Positions 35,848-45,481 of a DNA stretch of 64,000 bases are shown here, piece after piece. This stretch comes from UBA10646 sp046296295 (GTDB taxonomy: Bacteria > Bacteroidota > Bacteroidia > Chitinophagales > Chitinophagaceae): the NCBI GenBank assembly GCA_046296295.1, contig JBKBLG010000014.1:29396-93395 (forward strand), written 5' to 3'. Position 1 is the stretch's first letter, and each line of letters begins with the position of its first letter. A program made the position numbers and the translations under genes. The notes under the pieces are model-generated. The model searched no databases, was not told the origin of the DNA, and saw nothing but the letters and a program-made list of their open reading frames with translations.

Positions 35848-36786
35848 TTAGTTTGTTAACTGCTGGCGATATTCTTGATAGCGTTGATACAAATGGTGTG
35901 CTTGCACATAAGCCGATTGCGGGCTCATAAAATGCGAAAACTCAAACGTAATGGCTTTGTCGTAGCCTGCTGCTCGAGCGGCTTCTAGTTTCAAGCGTAG
36001 TTTTTCAAATTTGATTGGAAAAAATTTAATTGGCATATCTCGGTCGAACGATTCGGCGTTGGTCCAACATTGCATTCCGTATTTATCGGCAAGTTGTTTA
36101 TTAATGGCAAAAAAGGTGTGTAACTCATCGAAATCGATATGGCCATCTTGAAAGGCAACAGCATCTACCGCACCATGAATACCACTAAAAATTTCGTTCC
36201 ATTCTTTCTCGTGTGCTTCAACGCTTACTGCATCGGCTTTGGTGAGTTGGCCGCTAGCAGCAAGTACCGCTTTCTTACCATCGATCCAAGGCGATATAAA
36301 AGTATGTAAGCCATTACTTACGGCTTTGCATTGTAAGCCTAATGTTTTAAATGCTTCTGTGGCACCAATGGTTTGGCGGCTAATTTCCATGCTTAAATAC
36401 CAGCCATGAAATGAAGGATGATGCCCGTAGCGTTGCCACACCTCATCAATTACAAAACGGTTGTAATCAATCTCATGTTGCATATTGCCGGTATCCCAAT
36501 ATTCGCCACTATCGTATAAGCCGAAGTAAAACTTCATATTGTACTTATCGCTCAATGTAAGAAACAGCTCTACCAAATCAACCGGAGGTTCATAACAGCC
36601 CTTAGCCTTCATTAAATAAGCTGATGGATAGGTAATGAATTTGCGGTAGCCGGCACGTATTAAAATTACAGTATCAATACCTGCTGCCTGCATGTATTGA
36701 AAATCTTGTTCCCATGCTTTGGGCCCCCAGTTTTGATGCGGAATATCGTGGCTAATTTCATCTAAAAAAGTTCCTGTAATAAGCAT
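35848..36786 (-). CDS. DUF4434-family putative glycoside hydrolase
   Basis: About 312 residues from the ATG at 36786, where the family similarity begins (MLITGTFLDEISHDIPHQNW); the frame opens at 36837 without a signal peptide. The sequence has TIM-barrel features: GIDTVILIRAGYRKF near residue 40, MKFYFGLYDSGEYW near 80, and FHGWYLSMEIS with a likely catalytic Glu near 125. A second acidic site is CWTNAESFDRD near 245. It lies four bases upstream of the GHL10 gene and 14 bases after the SGNH gene, so it is surely in the same operon. No signal peptide is evident, so it may be cytoplasmic. Confidence 0.78.
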   Translation of the reverse strand: MLITGTFLDEISHDIPHQNWGPKAWEQDFQYMQAAGIDTVILIRAGYRKFITYPSAYLMKAKGCYEPPVDLVELFLTLSDKYNMKFYFGLYDSGEYWDTGNMQHEIDYNRFVIDEVWQRYGHHPSFHGWYLSMEISRQTIGATEAFKTLGLQCKAVSNGLHTFISPWIDGKKAVLAASGQLTKADAVSVEAHEKEWNEIFSGIHGAVDAVAFQDGHIDFDELHTFFAINKQLADKYGMQCWTNAESFDRDMPIKFFPIKFEKLRLKLEAARAAGYDKAITFEFSHFMSPQSAYVQAHHLYQRYQEYRQQLTN

Positions 36787-36800
36787 ATTAATCGATTGAA

Positions 36801-37469
36801 TTACATTAAACCTGATGCTGATAATATTTTTTTCCAAAGCATGTAGCCATAGCCATTTAAATGGAGGCCATCGTTGGTGTAACGTTCATCTAGTTTTCCA
36901 TCTGCATCTACAAATTGCGGATACAAATTCACAAATGTAATGTTGGCCTTACGGCAAATGTTTTGCAGCGCAGCATTTACCGTAAGGATATGTTCTGTTT
37001 TATTTTGATGATTTTTGAATTGTGTGAATTTGTTATTTGTGGGCAAAATACTTTGTACAATAATGCGTGTTCGCGGACTAGCCTGTTGCACTTTGGCAAT
37101 AATGCGTTCGTAGTTACGAATAATAATACTATCTGGAATGTTGCGAGCAATATCGTTAATACCAATCATAATAAACAGCTTGCTTGGTTGGCTGCTCATA
37201 ACTTCATCGAGCCGTGCTAAAATGCCAAATGTATTATCGCCACTAATGCCTCTGTTTTTAACTTTTGGGTTTTGCCATATTTCTGCCCATTCACCAATAT
37301 CGGTGATGCTGTTGCCTAAAAATATAATTTCGTTTTTAGTATCGGGTAGCTGCCTAAATAGAGTAACTTTTTGTTCGTAGTAGGTGCTGTTATAACTACT
37401 ATCGAAAGTTTGTGCATTTGCCGTAAGGCATGCTATAATACCTACTATACAACAATAGTACTTTTTCAT
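36801..37469 (-). CDS. SGNH/GDSL-type esterase, secreted
   Basis: 222 residues with a signal peptide ending CLTANAQ. Block I IIFLGNSITDIGEW (Ser near residue 53), block III FIMIGINDIARN (Asn near 103) and block V YTNDGLHLNGYG (Asp and His near 206-209) give a complete SGNH set. The family removes acetyl or acyl groups from sugars, so an O-acetyl amino sugar is a fair guess in this locus. The signal peptide codons carry a dispersed 15-mer copy (37415-37429), and two more lie inverted at 36946 and 36974. Confidence 0.85.
   Translation of the reverse strand: MKKYYCCIVGIIACLTANAQTFDSSYNSTYYEQKVTLFRQLPDTKNEIIFLGNSITDIGEWAEIWQNPKVKNRGISGDNTFGILARLDEVMSSQPSKLFIMIGINDIARNIPDSIIIRNYERIIAKVQQASPRTRIIVQSILPTNNKFTQFKNHQNKTEHILTVNAALQNICRKANITFVNLYPQFVDADGKLDERYTNDGLHLNGYGYMLWKKILSASGLM
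36946..36988. repeat. Inverted pair of 15-mers inside SGNH gene
   Basis: GCCTTACGGCAAATG at 36946-36960 and CATTTACCGTAAGGA at 36974-36988 form an inverted repeat with a 13-base spacer, within coding DNA. Confidence 0.8.
37415..37429 (+). repeat. Dispersed 15-mer copy, GCC/GGC variant, in signal-peptide codons
   Basis: CATTTGCCGTAAGGC, antisense to the SGNH gene, encoding C-L-T-A-N-A at the signal-peptide end. Confidence 0.8.
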
Positions 37470-37485
37470 AAAGTATTTTTTGTTA

Positions 37486-38772
37486 CTATGTATTTGTTGG
37501 TTGCGTATTAATTTTTTTCAGTGGTACTAGCCATGTAATAATAAATGCAGGAATGGTTGCAATAAGTACCCAAATGAAAAATTCTTTATAACCAAGGTAA
37601 TCGCTAACAAAACCGCTTAGCATAGATGCTATGGTATAACCTAAGTAAGTGAGTGAACTGCCAAAAGCATAATGTGCCATTTGATACTTGCCTGGTGCAA
37701 TTTGTTGCATGATAAAAATGATGATGCCAATAAAGCCAAAGCCATAGCCAAAATGTTCAATAGATACAGCACTGCCAATAATCCACAAATTATCGGTTTG
37801 TGTAACTGCCAGATAAGCATACGATGCGAATGGTAAATTAAAGCAAGCACAAAGTAGTAATAAGGTACTGCGATTTAAGCCTTTATTTGATACAAAGTAG
37901 CCGGCTGCAAGCGAACCTAATACAAATGCAATGGTTCCGAAAATGCCGGTAAGCATGCCCAGTGTAGCTTCTTGTAACCCAAGTCCACCCAATGAACGGT
38001 CTGCCTTAAAAAATAAGGGCATTATTTTGATAGCTTGTCCTTCGGCAAAACGGTACAGCATAATGAAGAGAATACCGTACCAAATGTGTTTTTTTTGAAA
38101 AAAGCTTACAATTACATCTTTAAGTGTGAGCCATACATCGGCAGCCGATGCAACTGATGTGGGGTTAGGTGTTTCAGGCAAAAACTTGCGATTATAAAAA
38201 CCAAGTAGCAGCATTACTGCCGCATAAATAGCCATGATAGTAGCCCAAGCTTGGGTATTGCCCCAAATTGGAATGAGTATACCAACTAAAAATATCATAC
38301 CACCATTGGAAAAAAGCTTGGCGAAATTATAAAATGTACCTTGCCAGCCTACGTAGGCAGCTTGTTGCTTCGCAGAGAGCTCTTGTAGATATAAACCATC
38401 GGCAGCAATATCTTGTGTAGCTCCAAGAAAAGCAGTTAGAAGAAATAATAGTACTGAAATACTGAAGAAGTGATTGGTGAACATAGCCGCAACCGAAAGG
38501 GCAAATAATAACCCACATAAAAGTTGTGAACTATATATATAAAACTTCTTTGTTTTATATAGTTCCATAAAAGGGCCCCAAATGGGTTTGAAGCTCCATG
38601 GTAAGATGATGATGCCTGTCCAAAAAGTAATTTGGCTATCAGAGAAGCCCATGTTTTTGTACATAAGCGATACAATGGTACCTCCTAATACTAAGTTGGG
38701 TAAGCCCATGGCAAACCAAGTGGTAGGAATCCAGTAAATTGGATGGCGATTGGTTGAGGTTAATACAGGCAC
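37486..38772 (-). CDS. MFS transporter, AmpG-like (muropeptide or amino-sugar permease)
   Basis: 428 residues with about 12 hydrophobic helices. The N-terminal region (GLPNLVLGGTIVSLMYKNMG) and LPWSFKPIWGPFMELY near residue 55 resemble AmpG-type permeases, as does FLGATQDIAADGLYLQ near 115. AmpG carries GlcNAc-anhydroMurNAc peptides from the periplasm to the cytoplasm. It is the first gene of the minus-strand run with SGNH, DUF4434, GHL10 and NAGPA genes, which supports cell-wall sugar uptake. Transport of another disaccharide cannot be excluded. Confidence 0.8.
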   Translation of the reverse strand: MPVLTSTNRHPIYWIPTTWFAMGLPNLVLGGTIVSLMYKNMGFSDSQITFWTGIIILPWSFKPIWGPFMELYKTKKFYIYSSQLLCGLLFALSVAAMFTNHFFSISVLLFLLTAFLGATQDIAADGLYLQELSAKQQAAYVGWQGTFYNFAKLFSNGGMIFLVGILIPIWGNTQAWATIMAIYAAVMLLLGFYNRKFLPETPNPTSVASAADVWLTLKDVIVSFFQKKHIWYGILFIMLYRFAEGQAIKIMPLFFKADRSLGGLGLQEATLGMLTGIFGTIAFVLGSLAAGYFVSNKGLNRSTLLLLCACFNLPFASYAYLAVTQTDNLWIIGSAVSIEHFGYGFGFIGIIIFIMQQIAPGKYQMAHYAFGSSLTYLGYTIASMLSGFVSDYLGYKEFFIWVLIATIPAFIITWLVPLKKINTQPTNT

Positions 38773-38841
38773 AGCAAAAACGTTAAACGAATTTAAGCAT
38801 TGAAGTTAATAAAAAATTTTATAAACATAGCCTTATTTATA

Positions 38842-38853
38842 AAATAATTATTT
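38842..38853. promoter_or_regulatory. AT-rich palindrome in divergent AmpG-GHL10 intergenic region
   Basis: AAATAATTATTT is a perfect 12-base palindrome in the 106-base gap between divergent operons. A close relative (AAAATAATTTATTTT) lies beside the ROK regulator gene. Candidate shared operator; the AT-richness weakens the case. Confidence 0.35.
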
Positions 38854-38878
38854 AAGTTCGTATCGTAAACAACTTTGT

Positions 38879-40057
38879 ATGAAACGATTGCTCCACATTT
38901 TGGGTGTAGGTGCCTTATTACCTATGATAGCCTTATTGGCCATGAGCTGCTCAAAAAAATCAAGCGGCGGAACTACTGGTAGCCCTACACCAGTACCACC
39001 AATACCTCCCTCTACTTTAGATTCAACTGCTTTGCGTGGTGTATGGATTACAACTGCAGCGAGCAATGCATTAGATAGTAGAGCCAATATTCGACAAGCA
39101 GTATTAAATTGTAAGGCTGCGAATATTAACAACATTTTCATGGTGGTGTACAACAATGGCCGTACGATTTATCCGAGTCCCATCATGCAGAATTTGATTG
39201 GTGTTCCTATTATGGAGCGTTTTGCAGGTAGAGATCCTTTACAGGAAATGATTGAAGAAGCAAAAGCACAAAACATTAAAGTACATGCCTGGTTTGAGTA
39301 TGGCTTTTCCAGTTCTTTTTCTCAAAACGGTGGCCTGATTTTACAAGCTAAGCCACACTGGGCTGCAAGAGATGTTAGTGGTAACCTTGTGGTAAAAAAT
39401 GGATTTGATTGGCTCAATGCCTTTCATCCAGAGGTGCAAGATTTTATGATTAGCCTGTTTAAAGAAGTATTACAACGCTACCCCAACATTGATGGCTTAC
39501 AGGGCGATGACCGCTTACCGGCAGTACCCTCTACCTCAGGTTATGATACCTATACTGTTAATTTGTATAGAGCTGAAAATAACGGTGCTAATCCACCAAC
39601 AAGTTTCTCTGAAACAAGTTGGGTGAATTGGAGAGCCAAAAAATTAACCGGTTTTTTAAAACGCTTACGCGACGAGGTGAAGGCCATTAAACCAAGTGTA
39701 CAATTAACAATGAGTCCGAGTGTACATCCTTGGGCATTAGACGAGTATTTGCAAGATTGGCCTACCTGGGTAGATAGCAGTTATGTAGATGCTATTTTGC
39801 CACAATGCTACCGTTACGATATTAATTCATACACGGCTACGCTTAATCAACAAAAGTCTTTTTATCGCAATCCGAACGTTAAATTCTGGCCTGGAGTAAT
39901 TGTAAAATCAGGTAATACCCTTGTTAGTGATGCTTACCTCACGCAAATGATACAAGCCAACCGCACAGCAGGTTTCAAAGGAGAGTGCTTCTTCTTTTAT
40001 GAAGGTATAAAAGATAAACTTACTTACTTTACAGTACAATATCCGAATATCAGATAG
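38879..40057 (+). CDS. GHL10-family glycoside hydrolase lipoprotein
   Basis: 392 residues. A lipobox (LLAMSC, Cys near residue 24) is followed by a Gly/Pro linker (SPTPVPPIPP). The GHL10 barrel is complete: LRGVWITTAASNALDS, INNIFMVVYNNGRTIYPS, IKVHAWFEYGFSSSF, DGLQGDDRLPAVP and QLTMSPSVHPWA. It resembles the product of 34758-35843 and could act on the same glycan from a membrane-anchored position. It is divergent from the AmpG-like operon and starts a plus-strand unit with GH92, four bases downstream. Confidence 0.87.
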   Translation: MKRLLHILGVGALLPMIALLAMSCSKKSSGGTTGSPTPVPPIPPSTLDSTALRGVWITTAASNALDSRANIRQAVLNCKAANINNIFMVVYNNGRTIYPSPIMQNLIGVPIMERFAGRDPLQEMIEEAKAQNIKVHAWFEYGFSSSFSQNGGLILQAKPHWAARDVSGNLVVKNGFDWLNAFHPEVQDFMISLFKEVLQRYPNIDGLQGDDRLPAVPSTSGYDTYTVNLYRAENNGANPPTSFSETSWVNWRAKKLTGFLKRLRDEVKAIKPSVQLTMSPSVHPWALDEYLQDWPTWVDSSYVDAILPQCYRYDINSYTATLNQQKSFYRNPNVKFWPGVIVKSGNTLVSDAYLTQMIQANRTAGFKGECFFFYEGIKDKLTYFTVQYPNIR

Positions 40058-40061
40058 TATT

Positions 40062-42224
40062 ATGTATATTAAAAAAATATTATCAATAGCTGTACTCTTA
40101 GGGTGCAGCTATTGTAGCTTTAGTCAAAAGCTAACATCGTTGGTAGATCCGTTTTTAGGTACGGGTGGCCACGGGCACGTATATCCTGGTGCTACCGTGC
40201 CTTTTGGCATGGTACAACTAAGCCCCGATAACGGCAAAGAAGGTTGGGATTGGTGCAGCGGCTATCATTATAGCAGCAATACCATTGCAGGCTTTAGCCA
40301 TACACATTTAAGCGGTACCGGCATTGGCGATTGGTGCGATATATCGGTACTTCCGCTAAATGATACCAATACTATACGCAATGAAAAAATATTGTATACG
40401 TTTGATCATAAGTACGAACAAGCAAAACCTGGATATTATAGCGTTCAATTAAACAATGGTATTCGTTGCGAGCTTACTGCTACTGAGCGTAATGGCTACC
40501 ATAAGTACACCTTTACAGGTAAAAGCGGGTGGCTTCGTTTCGATATGGGTTTTGCGATTAATTGGGATAAAGCTACCGATGGTATGCTAGCTATTATAGA
40601 TGATTCAACCATTATTGGTTATCGCTACAGCACTGGTTGGGCTAAAGGGCAGAAGGTTTATTTTACCGCAAGGTTTTCACAACCCATACAATCTTTTTTG
40701 TATATCAATGATAGTATTCGAAATGGTAATATTGCAAGAGGCGAAAAGCTAAAGCTGGCGTTACAATTCAATACTGCTCAACCATTGTACGTTCGGGTAG
40801 GCATTAGCAGCGTAAGTACCGATAAAGCTACTCAGGCATTGCAAGAATCGCATGGTCAATCATTTACGCAAATAATGCAACAAGCCGACTTTTTGTGGGA
40901 GCAAGAATTACAAAAAATAAAAATAGATGTTAGCAATAAAACACAGGCTATACAATTTTATACAGCGCTCTACCGAACCTGCTTAGCACCTGTTACGCAT
41001 AGCGATGCCGATGGTTCTTATCAAACGCACGACAATAAACAGCTTAAGTACACCGCAGGTAAGCGTAAGTACACAGTATTTTCGCAGTGGGATGTGTTTA
41101 GAGCATTGAATCCATTATTTACGCTTACGCAAATAGAACGCCTGCCCGATATGATTAACAGTATGCTACAATTGTATCGTGATAATGGCTTACTGCCCGT
41201 GTGGGATATAAGTACTTGGGAAGCCAATACAATGACCGGCTATCACAGCATACCAATCATTGCAGATGCTATTTTAAAAGGTATAAAAGGTTTCAATTAT
41301 CAAGAGGCATATACTGCTATGAAAAAAAGTGCCATGCAACAACAGCGTGGTACACCAGAATACATCAAGTATGGCTACTTACCGCAAGATAAGCATGGCT
41401 GGAGCGTAACCATTACATTAGAATATGCGTACGACGATTGGTGTATTGCACAAGTAGCCAAAAAGCTTGGCTACGAAAGCGATTATAAACAGTTCATGCA
41501 ACGTGCAATGAGCTACAAAAATTTATTCGATAAAGGCACAGGCTTTATGCGTGCTAAAAATAGCGATGGTAAGTTTGTTGAACCTTTTGATCCAATACTT
41601 TCAGAGCATGGTTTTGAGGGCCAATATGTAGAAGGTACCGCATGGCAGCATAGTTTTTTTGTACCACACGATGTCGCAGGTTTTGCAGCTTTGTATGGTG
41701 GCAAAGAACAACTAGAAGCCAAGCTCGATGCACTCTTTACAGCACCATCTGAATTGCATGGCGATAATGCCTCTGCCGATATTTCTGGCTTAATTGGGCA
41801 GTATGCTCATGGTAACGAACCTAGCCATCATATTATTTATATGTACACTGTATTAGGTAAGCCAGCGAAAACAGCAAAGTGGCTACAGGTAGTAATGGAT
41901 AGTATTTATAAATCCGGACCCGATGGCCTCTCTGGCAATGATGATTGTGGTCAAATGAGTGCATGGTATGTATGGACGAGTCTGGGCATGTATCCGATGA
42001 ATCCGGCTAGTGGTAACTATGTTTTTGGTATCCCTTTTATTAATAATGCAACGTTGCAATTACCTTACGGTAAAAAGTTACGCATATTGGTACAAGGCCC
42101 TGCAGATTATACCAAAAGAAAGCAGTTGGTTGCAGTAACTTTAAATGGTAAAAAAATACCCATTACCAGTATTACGCACCAACAACTGCTACAAGGCGGA
42201 ACGCTTATTTATACTGTGCGCTAA
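40062..42224 (+). CDS. GH92-family glycosidase (exo-alpha-mannosidase type)
   Basis: 720 residues with a signal peptide ending SFSQ. The N-terminal GH92 signature (VDPFLGTGGHGHVYPGATVP) is followed by FSHTHLSGTG near residue 90. The C-terminal catalytic-domain motif GNDDCGQMSAWYVWTSLGMY lies near residue 635 with the calcium and acid residues. GH92 enzymes remove mannose from alpha-mannosides using calcium. It follows GHL10 by four bases and ends in a four-base overlap with the convergent DUF5009 gene. It points to a mannose-containing glycan as part of the substrate. 15-mers lie at 40660 and 42062. Confidence 0.92.
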   Translation: MYIKKILSIAVLLGCSYCSFSQKLTSLVDPFLGTGGHGHVYPGATVPFGMVQLSPDNGKEGWDWCSGYHYSSNTIAGFSHTHLSGTGIGDWCDISVLPLNDTNTIRNEKILYTFDHKYEQAKPGYYSVQLNNGIRCELTATERNGYHKYTFTGKSGWLRFDMGFAINWDKATDGMLAIIDDSTIIGYRYSTGWAKGQKVYFTARFSQPIQSFLYINDSIRNGNIARGEKLKLALQFNTAQPLYVRVGISSVSTDKATQALQESHGQSFTQIMQQADFLWEQELQKIKIDVSNKTQAIQFYTALYRTCLAPVTHSDADGSYQTHDNKQLKYTAGKRKYTVFSQWDVFRALNPLFTLTQIERLPDMINSMLQLYRDNGLLPVWDISTWEANTMTGYHSIPIIADAILKGIKGFNYQEAYTAMKKSAMQQQRGTPEYIKYGYLPQDKHGWSVTITLEYAYDDWCIAQVAKKLGYESDYKQFMQRAMSYKNLFDKGTGFMRAKNSDGKFVEPFDPILSEHGFEGQYVEGTAWQHSFFVPHDVAGFAALYGGKEQLEAKLDALFTAPSELHGDNASADISGLIGQYAHGNEPSHHIIYMYTVLGKPAKTAKWLQVVMDSIYKSGPDGLSGNDDCGQMSAWYVWTSLGMYPMNPASGNYVFGIPFINNATLQLPYGKKLRILVQGPADYTKRKQLVAVTLNGKKIPITSITHQQLLQGGTLIYTVR
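40660..40674 (+). repeat. Dispersed 15-mer copy inside GH92 gene, GCAA variant
   Basis: ATTTTACCGCAAGGT, read F-T-A-R. Confidence 0.72.
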
Positions 42225-43612
42225 GTACGCCAAAACCATTTTCGTTGGGTACAAAACACTGTAATAAGTGATACCAACGTTGTGAAAATGATACCTTTTA
42301 AAAGGCCTGCCCAAGCATTCATTTGCAATGCATCGAGGTAAGCTTTTGTATTTGTAATAGCAAGTAATGGTGTAACCAATAAAGCTCCTGCAACATAAGC
42401 TATCATTGGGTTTTGTCCGTTTAGCGCAAGGTAATTGATGGCTTTGCGTAACCACATTTGCCGTAAGGCTAGTTCAAAACATACCAATGCAAAAAAAGCT
42501 AAACCGCTTGTAACAAAATAGTAACTGTATGTAGAACTATCTTTCTTGATACCGCCTTCATACGCTTCGAAACAAAGCCCAAGTAGTAGTAGATAAGTAC
42601 CTGCTTGTACCAAACGATGCAGTAGTGTTCTTGCTTTAGTGTAATGATGTAACACGAAGGCAAGTATTGTTGAGATAATTAGATTCAATACTAATTCTCT
42701 AGTAAAAAGCAACCAAACATTACTAATAATAATACTCAAAGCACTCACCAAAATAGTGCTGTTGTGCTTAGTATTATCAATATTTGTTGTTGGTGCTGCA
42801 AGCATCCATTCACCGGCAAATGTGCCGGGTATTAATATGAATAAATACTTTAAAAAGTAAAATTTATATAGCCAACTAATATTGTAATTGCCAATGGTAA
42901 TCCACTCAAATATTACTTTAGCGAAGCTGTTGTTGGGTTCTTTCGCCGCTAAAAAAAACGCCATAATAAAGGGTAATATACCTAACCGGAGCAATGGGTT
43001 TTGATAAGTTAGTGCGTACACAATAGTACCTGCCAAGGCCATATTGGCTAATACGAGTAAAATAATATCACTCTTAAAAAAATCGAATCCTTTGCCTTGA
43101 TGAAAAGGTAATACAGCAAGTAGTACAATGCCAATGGCATAAGCTACGTATCGGATGGATGGCCAAAGCCACGGTGGCCTTTTTTCTGTAGGGCGGTATA
43201 GTTGAAAAAATAATAATGCAAAAGCGAGTATCGATAATAAGTAGTGTGTTGTAGTAGGGTTACTGCTAATAACCCAAGCTTTCATATGTTGCGTGAACAA
43301 AGCAAAAAATGCGAGTAATACGAAACGCTTCAGTGCAATGCGAAACCATACGGTGAAGTGAGCACCTGCATCTAACTTTTTTTTAAGTGCAAGCGGTATG
43401 GCGGCTCCCATGCTAAATAAAAAAAATGGAAATACAAGATCTACCCAAGTAATGCCAGCAATTGTTGGATTGAATTTGTGTAACGGCGGTGGCACTTGTG
43501 CATGATACATAAATGCAGGCAACAATCCACCAAAGGCAATGCTACCCGAAAGAACCATTGTTAAAATAGCGAAACCCCTCAAGGCATCAATACTTACAGC
43601 ACGTGTAGGCAT
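42221..43612 (-). CDS. DUF5009 / HGSNAT-like membrane acyltransferase
   Basis: 463 residues, strongly hydrophobic, about 10-11 predicted membrane helices. The start SIDALRGFAILTMVL is the typical acyltransferase opening, and WVDLVFPFFLFSMG near residue 55 belongs to the DUF5009/heparan-alpha-glucosaminide N-acetyltransferase group. That family moves acetyl groups across membranes to glucosamine residues, so an amino-sugar role is plausible. A terminator hairpin (43622-43654) lies between it and the upstream SusD. It overlaps the convergent GH92 stop by four bases. The 15-mer at 42455-42469 uses the GCC/GGC form. Confidence 0.83.
   Translation of the reverse strand: MPTRAVSIDALRGFAILTMVLSGSIAFGGLLPAFMYHAQVPPPLHKFNPTIAGITWVDLVFPFFLFSMGAAIPLALKKKLDAGAHFTVWFRIALKRFVLLAFFALFTQHMKAWVISSNPTTTHYLLSILAFALLFFQLYRPTEKRPPWLWPSIRYVAYAIGIVLLAVLPFHQGKGFDFFKSDIILLVLANMALAGTIVYALTYQNPLLRLGILPFIMAFFLAAKEPNNSFAKVIFEWITIGNYNISWLYKFYFLKYLFILIPGTFAGEWMLAAPTTNIDNTKHNSTILVSALSIIISNVWLLFTRELVLNLIISTILAFVLHHYTKARTLLHRLVQAGTYLLLLGLCFEAYEGGIKKDSSTYSYYFVTSGLAFFALVCFELALRQMWLRKAINYLALNGQNPMIAYVAGALLVTPLLAITNTKAYLDALQMNAWAGLLKGIIFTTLVSLITVFCTQRKWFWRT
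42455..42469 (+). repeat. Dispersed 15-mer copy, GCC/GGC variant, in DUF5009 gene
   Basis: CATTTGCCGTAAGGC. On the coding strand it is read A-L-R-Q-M-W; the standard form in this frame would give a TAA stop. Confidence 0.78.
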
Positions 43613-43621
43613 ACATGTTTG

Positions 43622-43654
43622 TTTTAAAAAAGGGTAGCGAATACTCGCTACCCT
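43622..43654 (-). terminator. Terminator or attenuator between SusD and DUF5009 gene
   Basis: A ten-base perfect stem (AGGGTAGCGA at 43631-43640 with TCGCTACCCT at 43645-43654), followed on the minus strand by TTTTTAAAAC. It lies just downstream of SusD, so the acyltransferase may be transcribed only by read-through or from its own promoter. Confidence 0.8.
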
Positions 43655-43678
43655 CTAGATGCTTGAAAACTGAAACGA

Positions 43679-45457
43679 TTACCAATTTGGATTCTGCGTT
43701 AAGGTAGGAACACGGTCGAGTTCTACCTGTGGAATCGGACATAAGTTATGTTGATTCGGATTATATACCCGTAGCTCACGCTTTAAACGTGTAGCATCAC
43801 CATTCGGATAAGTTACCGGCACACGATAAGTAGGATCAAAAATAGGTGTTGGTGCTGGGTTATTATATACCAAGCCCTGCCCTGGTACTAAGCTCATAGC
43901 ACTTAAAGCACTACCGTATACTTGTGTGTTCATTACACGATTTGCGTAAGCACCATTATCCCAACGACGTAAGTCGGCCATGTGAATACCTTCGTTGGCA
44001 AATTCAACTGTTTTTTCGCGACGTACTAACTGGCGTAATGCAGCAGTATTAGCAAGGGTGGCAGCACTAACATCGGGCATACCCGCACGGCGGCGAACCA
44101 AGTTGATAGGTGCAGCAACATTAGCGGCAGGTTGATTACTCTCTAACTTAGCCTCGGCATTCAATAATAGTATTTCTGCATAACGCATGTATATCCAACC
44201 TACTTTATAAAGGTTGCCGGCTGTACCATTCACATCTCTATCTTGTACATACTTACGCCATAAGTTGCCACCACCATTTAAGCGAGGGCCGAATATGTTA
44301 GCACTATCTTGGTTGGCAGTGCTAGTAGCTGTAATTACACGTGTTGTTGGATTGTAAGAGAATAAAAAGCGATTGATAGGGTCAAACACCATACTGGTAA
44401 ATCCTTGAACAACAACTGTATCACCCGGTATGATTACCGTTTGTTTCATACGAGGGTCGCGGTTACGAGTAGGTTGTGCAGGGTTGTATAATGGCGATTG
44501 GTCGATAGCCAAACCATCTACACACTCAAAAAGATCTACTAAAAACTGTGTTGGGAAGTGGCTACTTTGGCCACCTTGGTTACGAGAGCCTTGTACAAGG
44601 TTTAAGTAATTAAATGAGCCACCATCGTTATCGCCAAACGGGTAATAGAACATGATTTCTTTGTTCACATTAGAGGTCTGACCATTTTTTCTGAATAAAT
44701 TTTCAAAAACAGGATTCAAACCATAACCACCGTTGGCAATAATATTATCAGTTAAGCTAATTACTTTGGCATAGTTACGGGCTTCCATTGCTAAGCGAGC
44801 AGCAGTACCTAAAGCAACACCGCGGCTTACACGGCCAGGCTCACTTGGTTGCCAATCGAGGCTGCTCGCAGCATCTTCTAAATCGGCAATAAGCGTGTTG
44901 ATAATATCGCCTTTAGGTGTACGGCGAGCAGCAGAGTACTCATCTTGCGTAAGCGGTCCCATAAAAAATGGCACATCACCAAAGTATACTACCAAATGCC
45001 AGTAGGCTAAGCCACGTAATACACGAGCTTCTGCTCTTACACGATTGTAGGCTTGAGGTGTCATGGTTGCTTGTGCTCTCGCCATGTTAAACAGTAAAGT
45101 ATTAGCACGCTGTACCACCTGATAAAAAGAGCCCCAGAGCTCTTGTACGCTACCATTTAAGGGGTTGTATGCACCAGAACCAATAGTGCCATTCAAACCA
45201 CGTTCTAAGCCAATTTCAGTGTATAAATCCATTTTGGCATAATATGGCGTAGGGTTGTTATAGCCAGGGCTAATTGTTCTTGCACCAAAGGCATTGTATA
45301 CACCTGTTAATGCTTGTTGCACTTGTAATTCGTTCTGAAAAAAGTTTTCAGTTGTATTGGTATCAAGTGGGGTTCTGTCGAGATATTTTTTACATGAAAC
45401 ACCGCCAAGCGTTAAAGCTGTTAAGGCAGGTATTACAATATATTGTTTAAGTTTCAT
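43679..45457 (-). CDS. SusD/RagB-family glycan-binding lipoprotein
   Basis: 592 residues. Lipobox GGVSC (Cys near residue 22), then the CKKYLDRTPL opening. The SusD helical core shows EARVLRGLAYWHLVVYFGDV near 145, and the C-terminal domain has REKTVEFANEGIHMADLRRW near 500. It follows its SusC by 24 bases. In this locus it probably binds a glycan containing amino sugars or mannose. Confidence 0.95.
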   Translation of the reverse strand: MKLKQYIVIPALTALTLGGVSCKKYLDRTPLDTNTTENFFQNELQVQQALTGVYNAFGARTISPGYNNPTPYYAKMDLYTEIGLERGLNGTIGSGAYNPLNGSVQELWGSFYQVVQRANTLLFNMARAQATMTPQAYNRVRAEARVLRGLAYWHLVVYFGDVPFFMGPLTQDEYSAARRTPKGDIINTLIADLEDAASSLDWQPSEPGRVSRGVALGTAARLAMEARNYAKVISLTDNIIANGGYGLNPVFENLFRKNGQTSNVNKEIMFYYPFGDNDGGSFNYLNLVQGSRNQGGQSSHFPTQFLVDLFECVDGLAIDQSPLYNPAQPTRNRDPRMKQTVIIPGDTVVVQGFTSMVFDPINRFLFSYNPTTRVITATSTANQDSANIFGPRLNGGGNLWRKYVQDRDVNGTAGNLYKVGWIYMRYAEILLLNAEAKLESNQPAANVAAPINLVRRRAGMPDVSAATLANTAALRQLVRREKTVEFANEGIHMADLRRWDNGAYANRVMNTQVYGSALSAMSLVPGQGLVYNNPAPTPIFDPTYRVPVTYPNGDATRLKRELRVYNPNQHNLCPIPQVELDRVPTLTQNPNW

Positions 45458-45481
45458 AGTAATTACTTTGATAGTTTAGAA

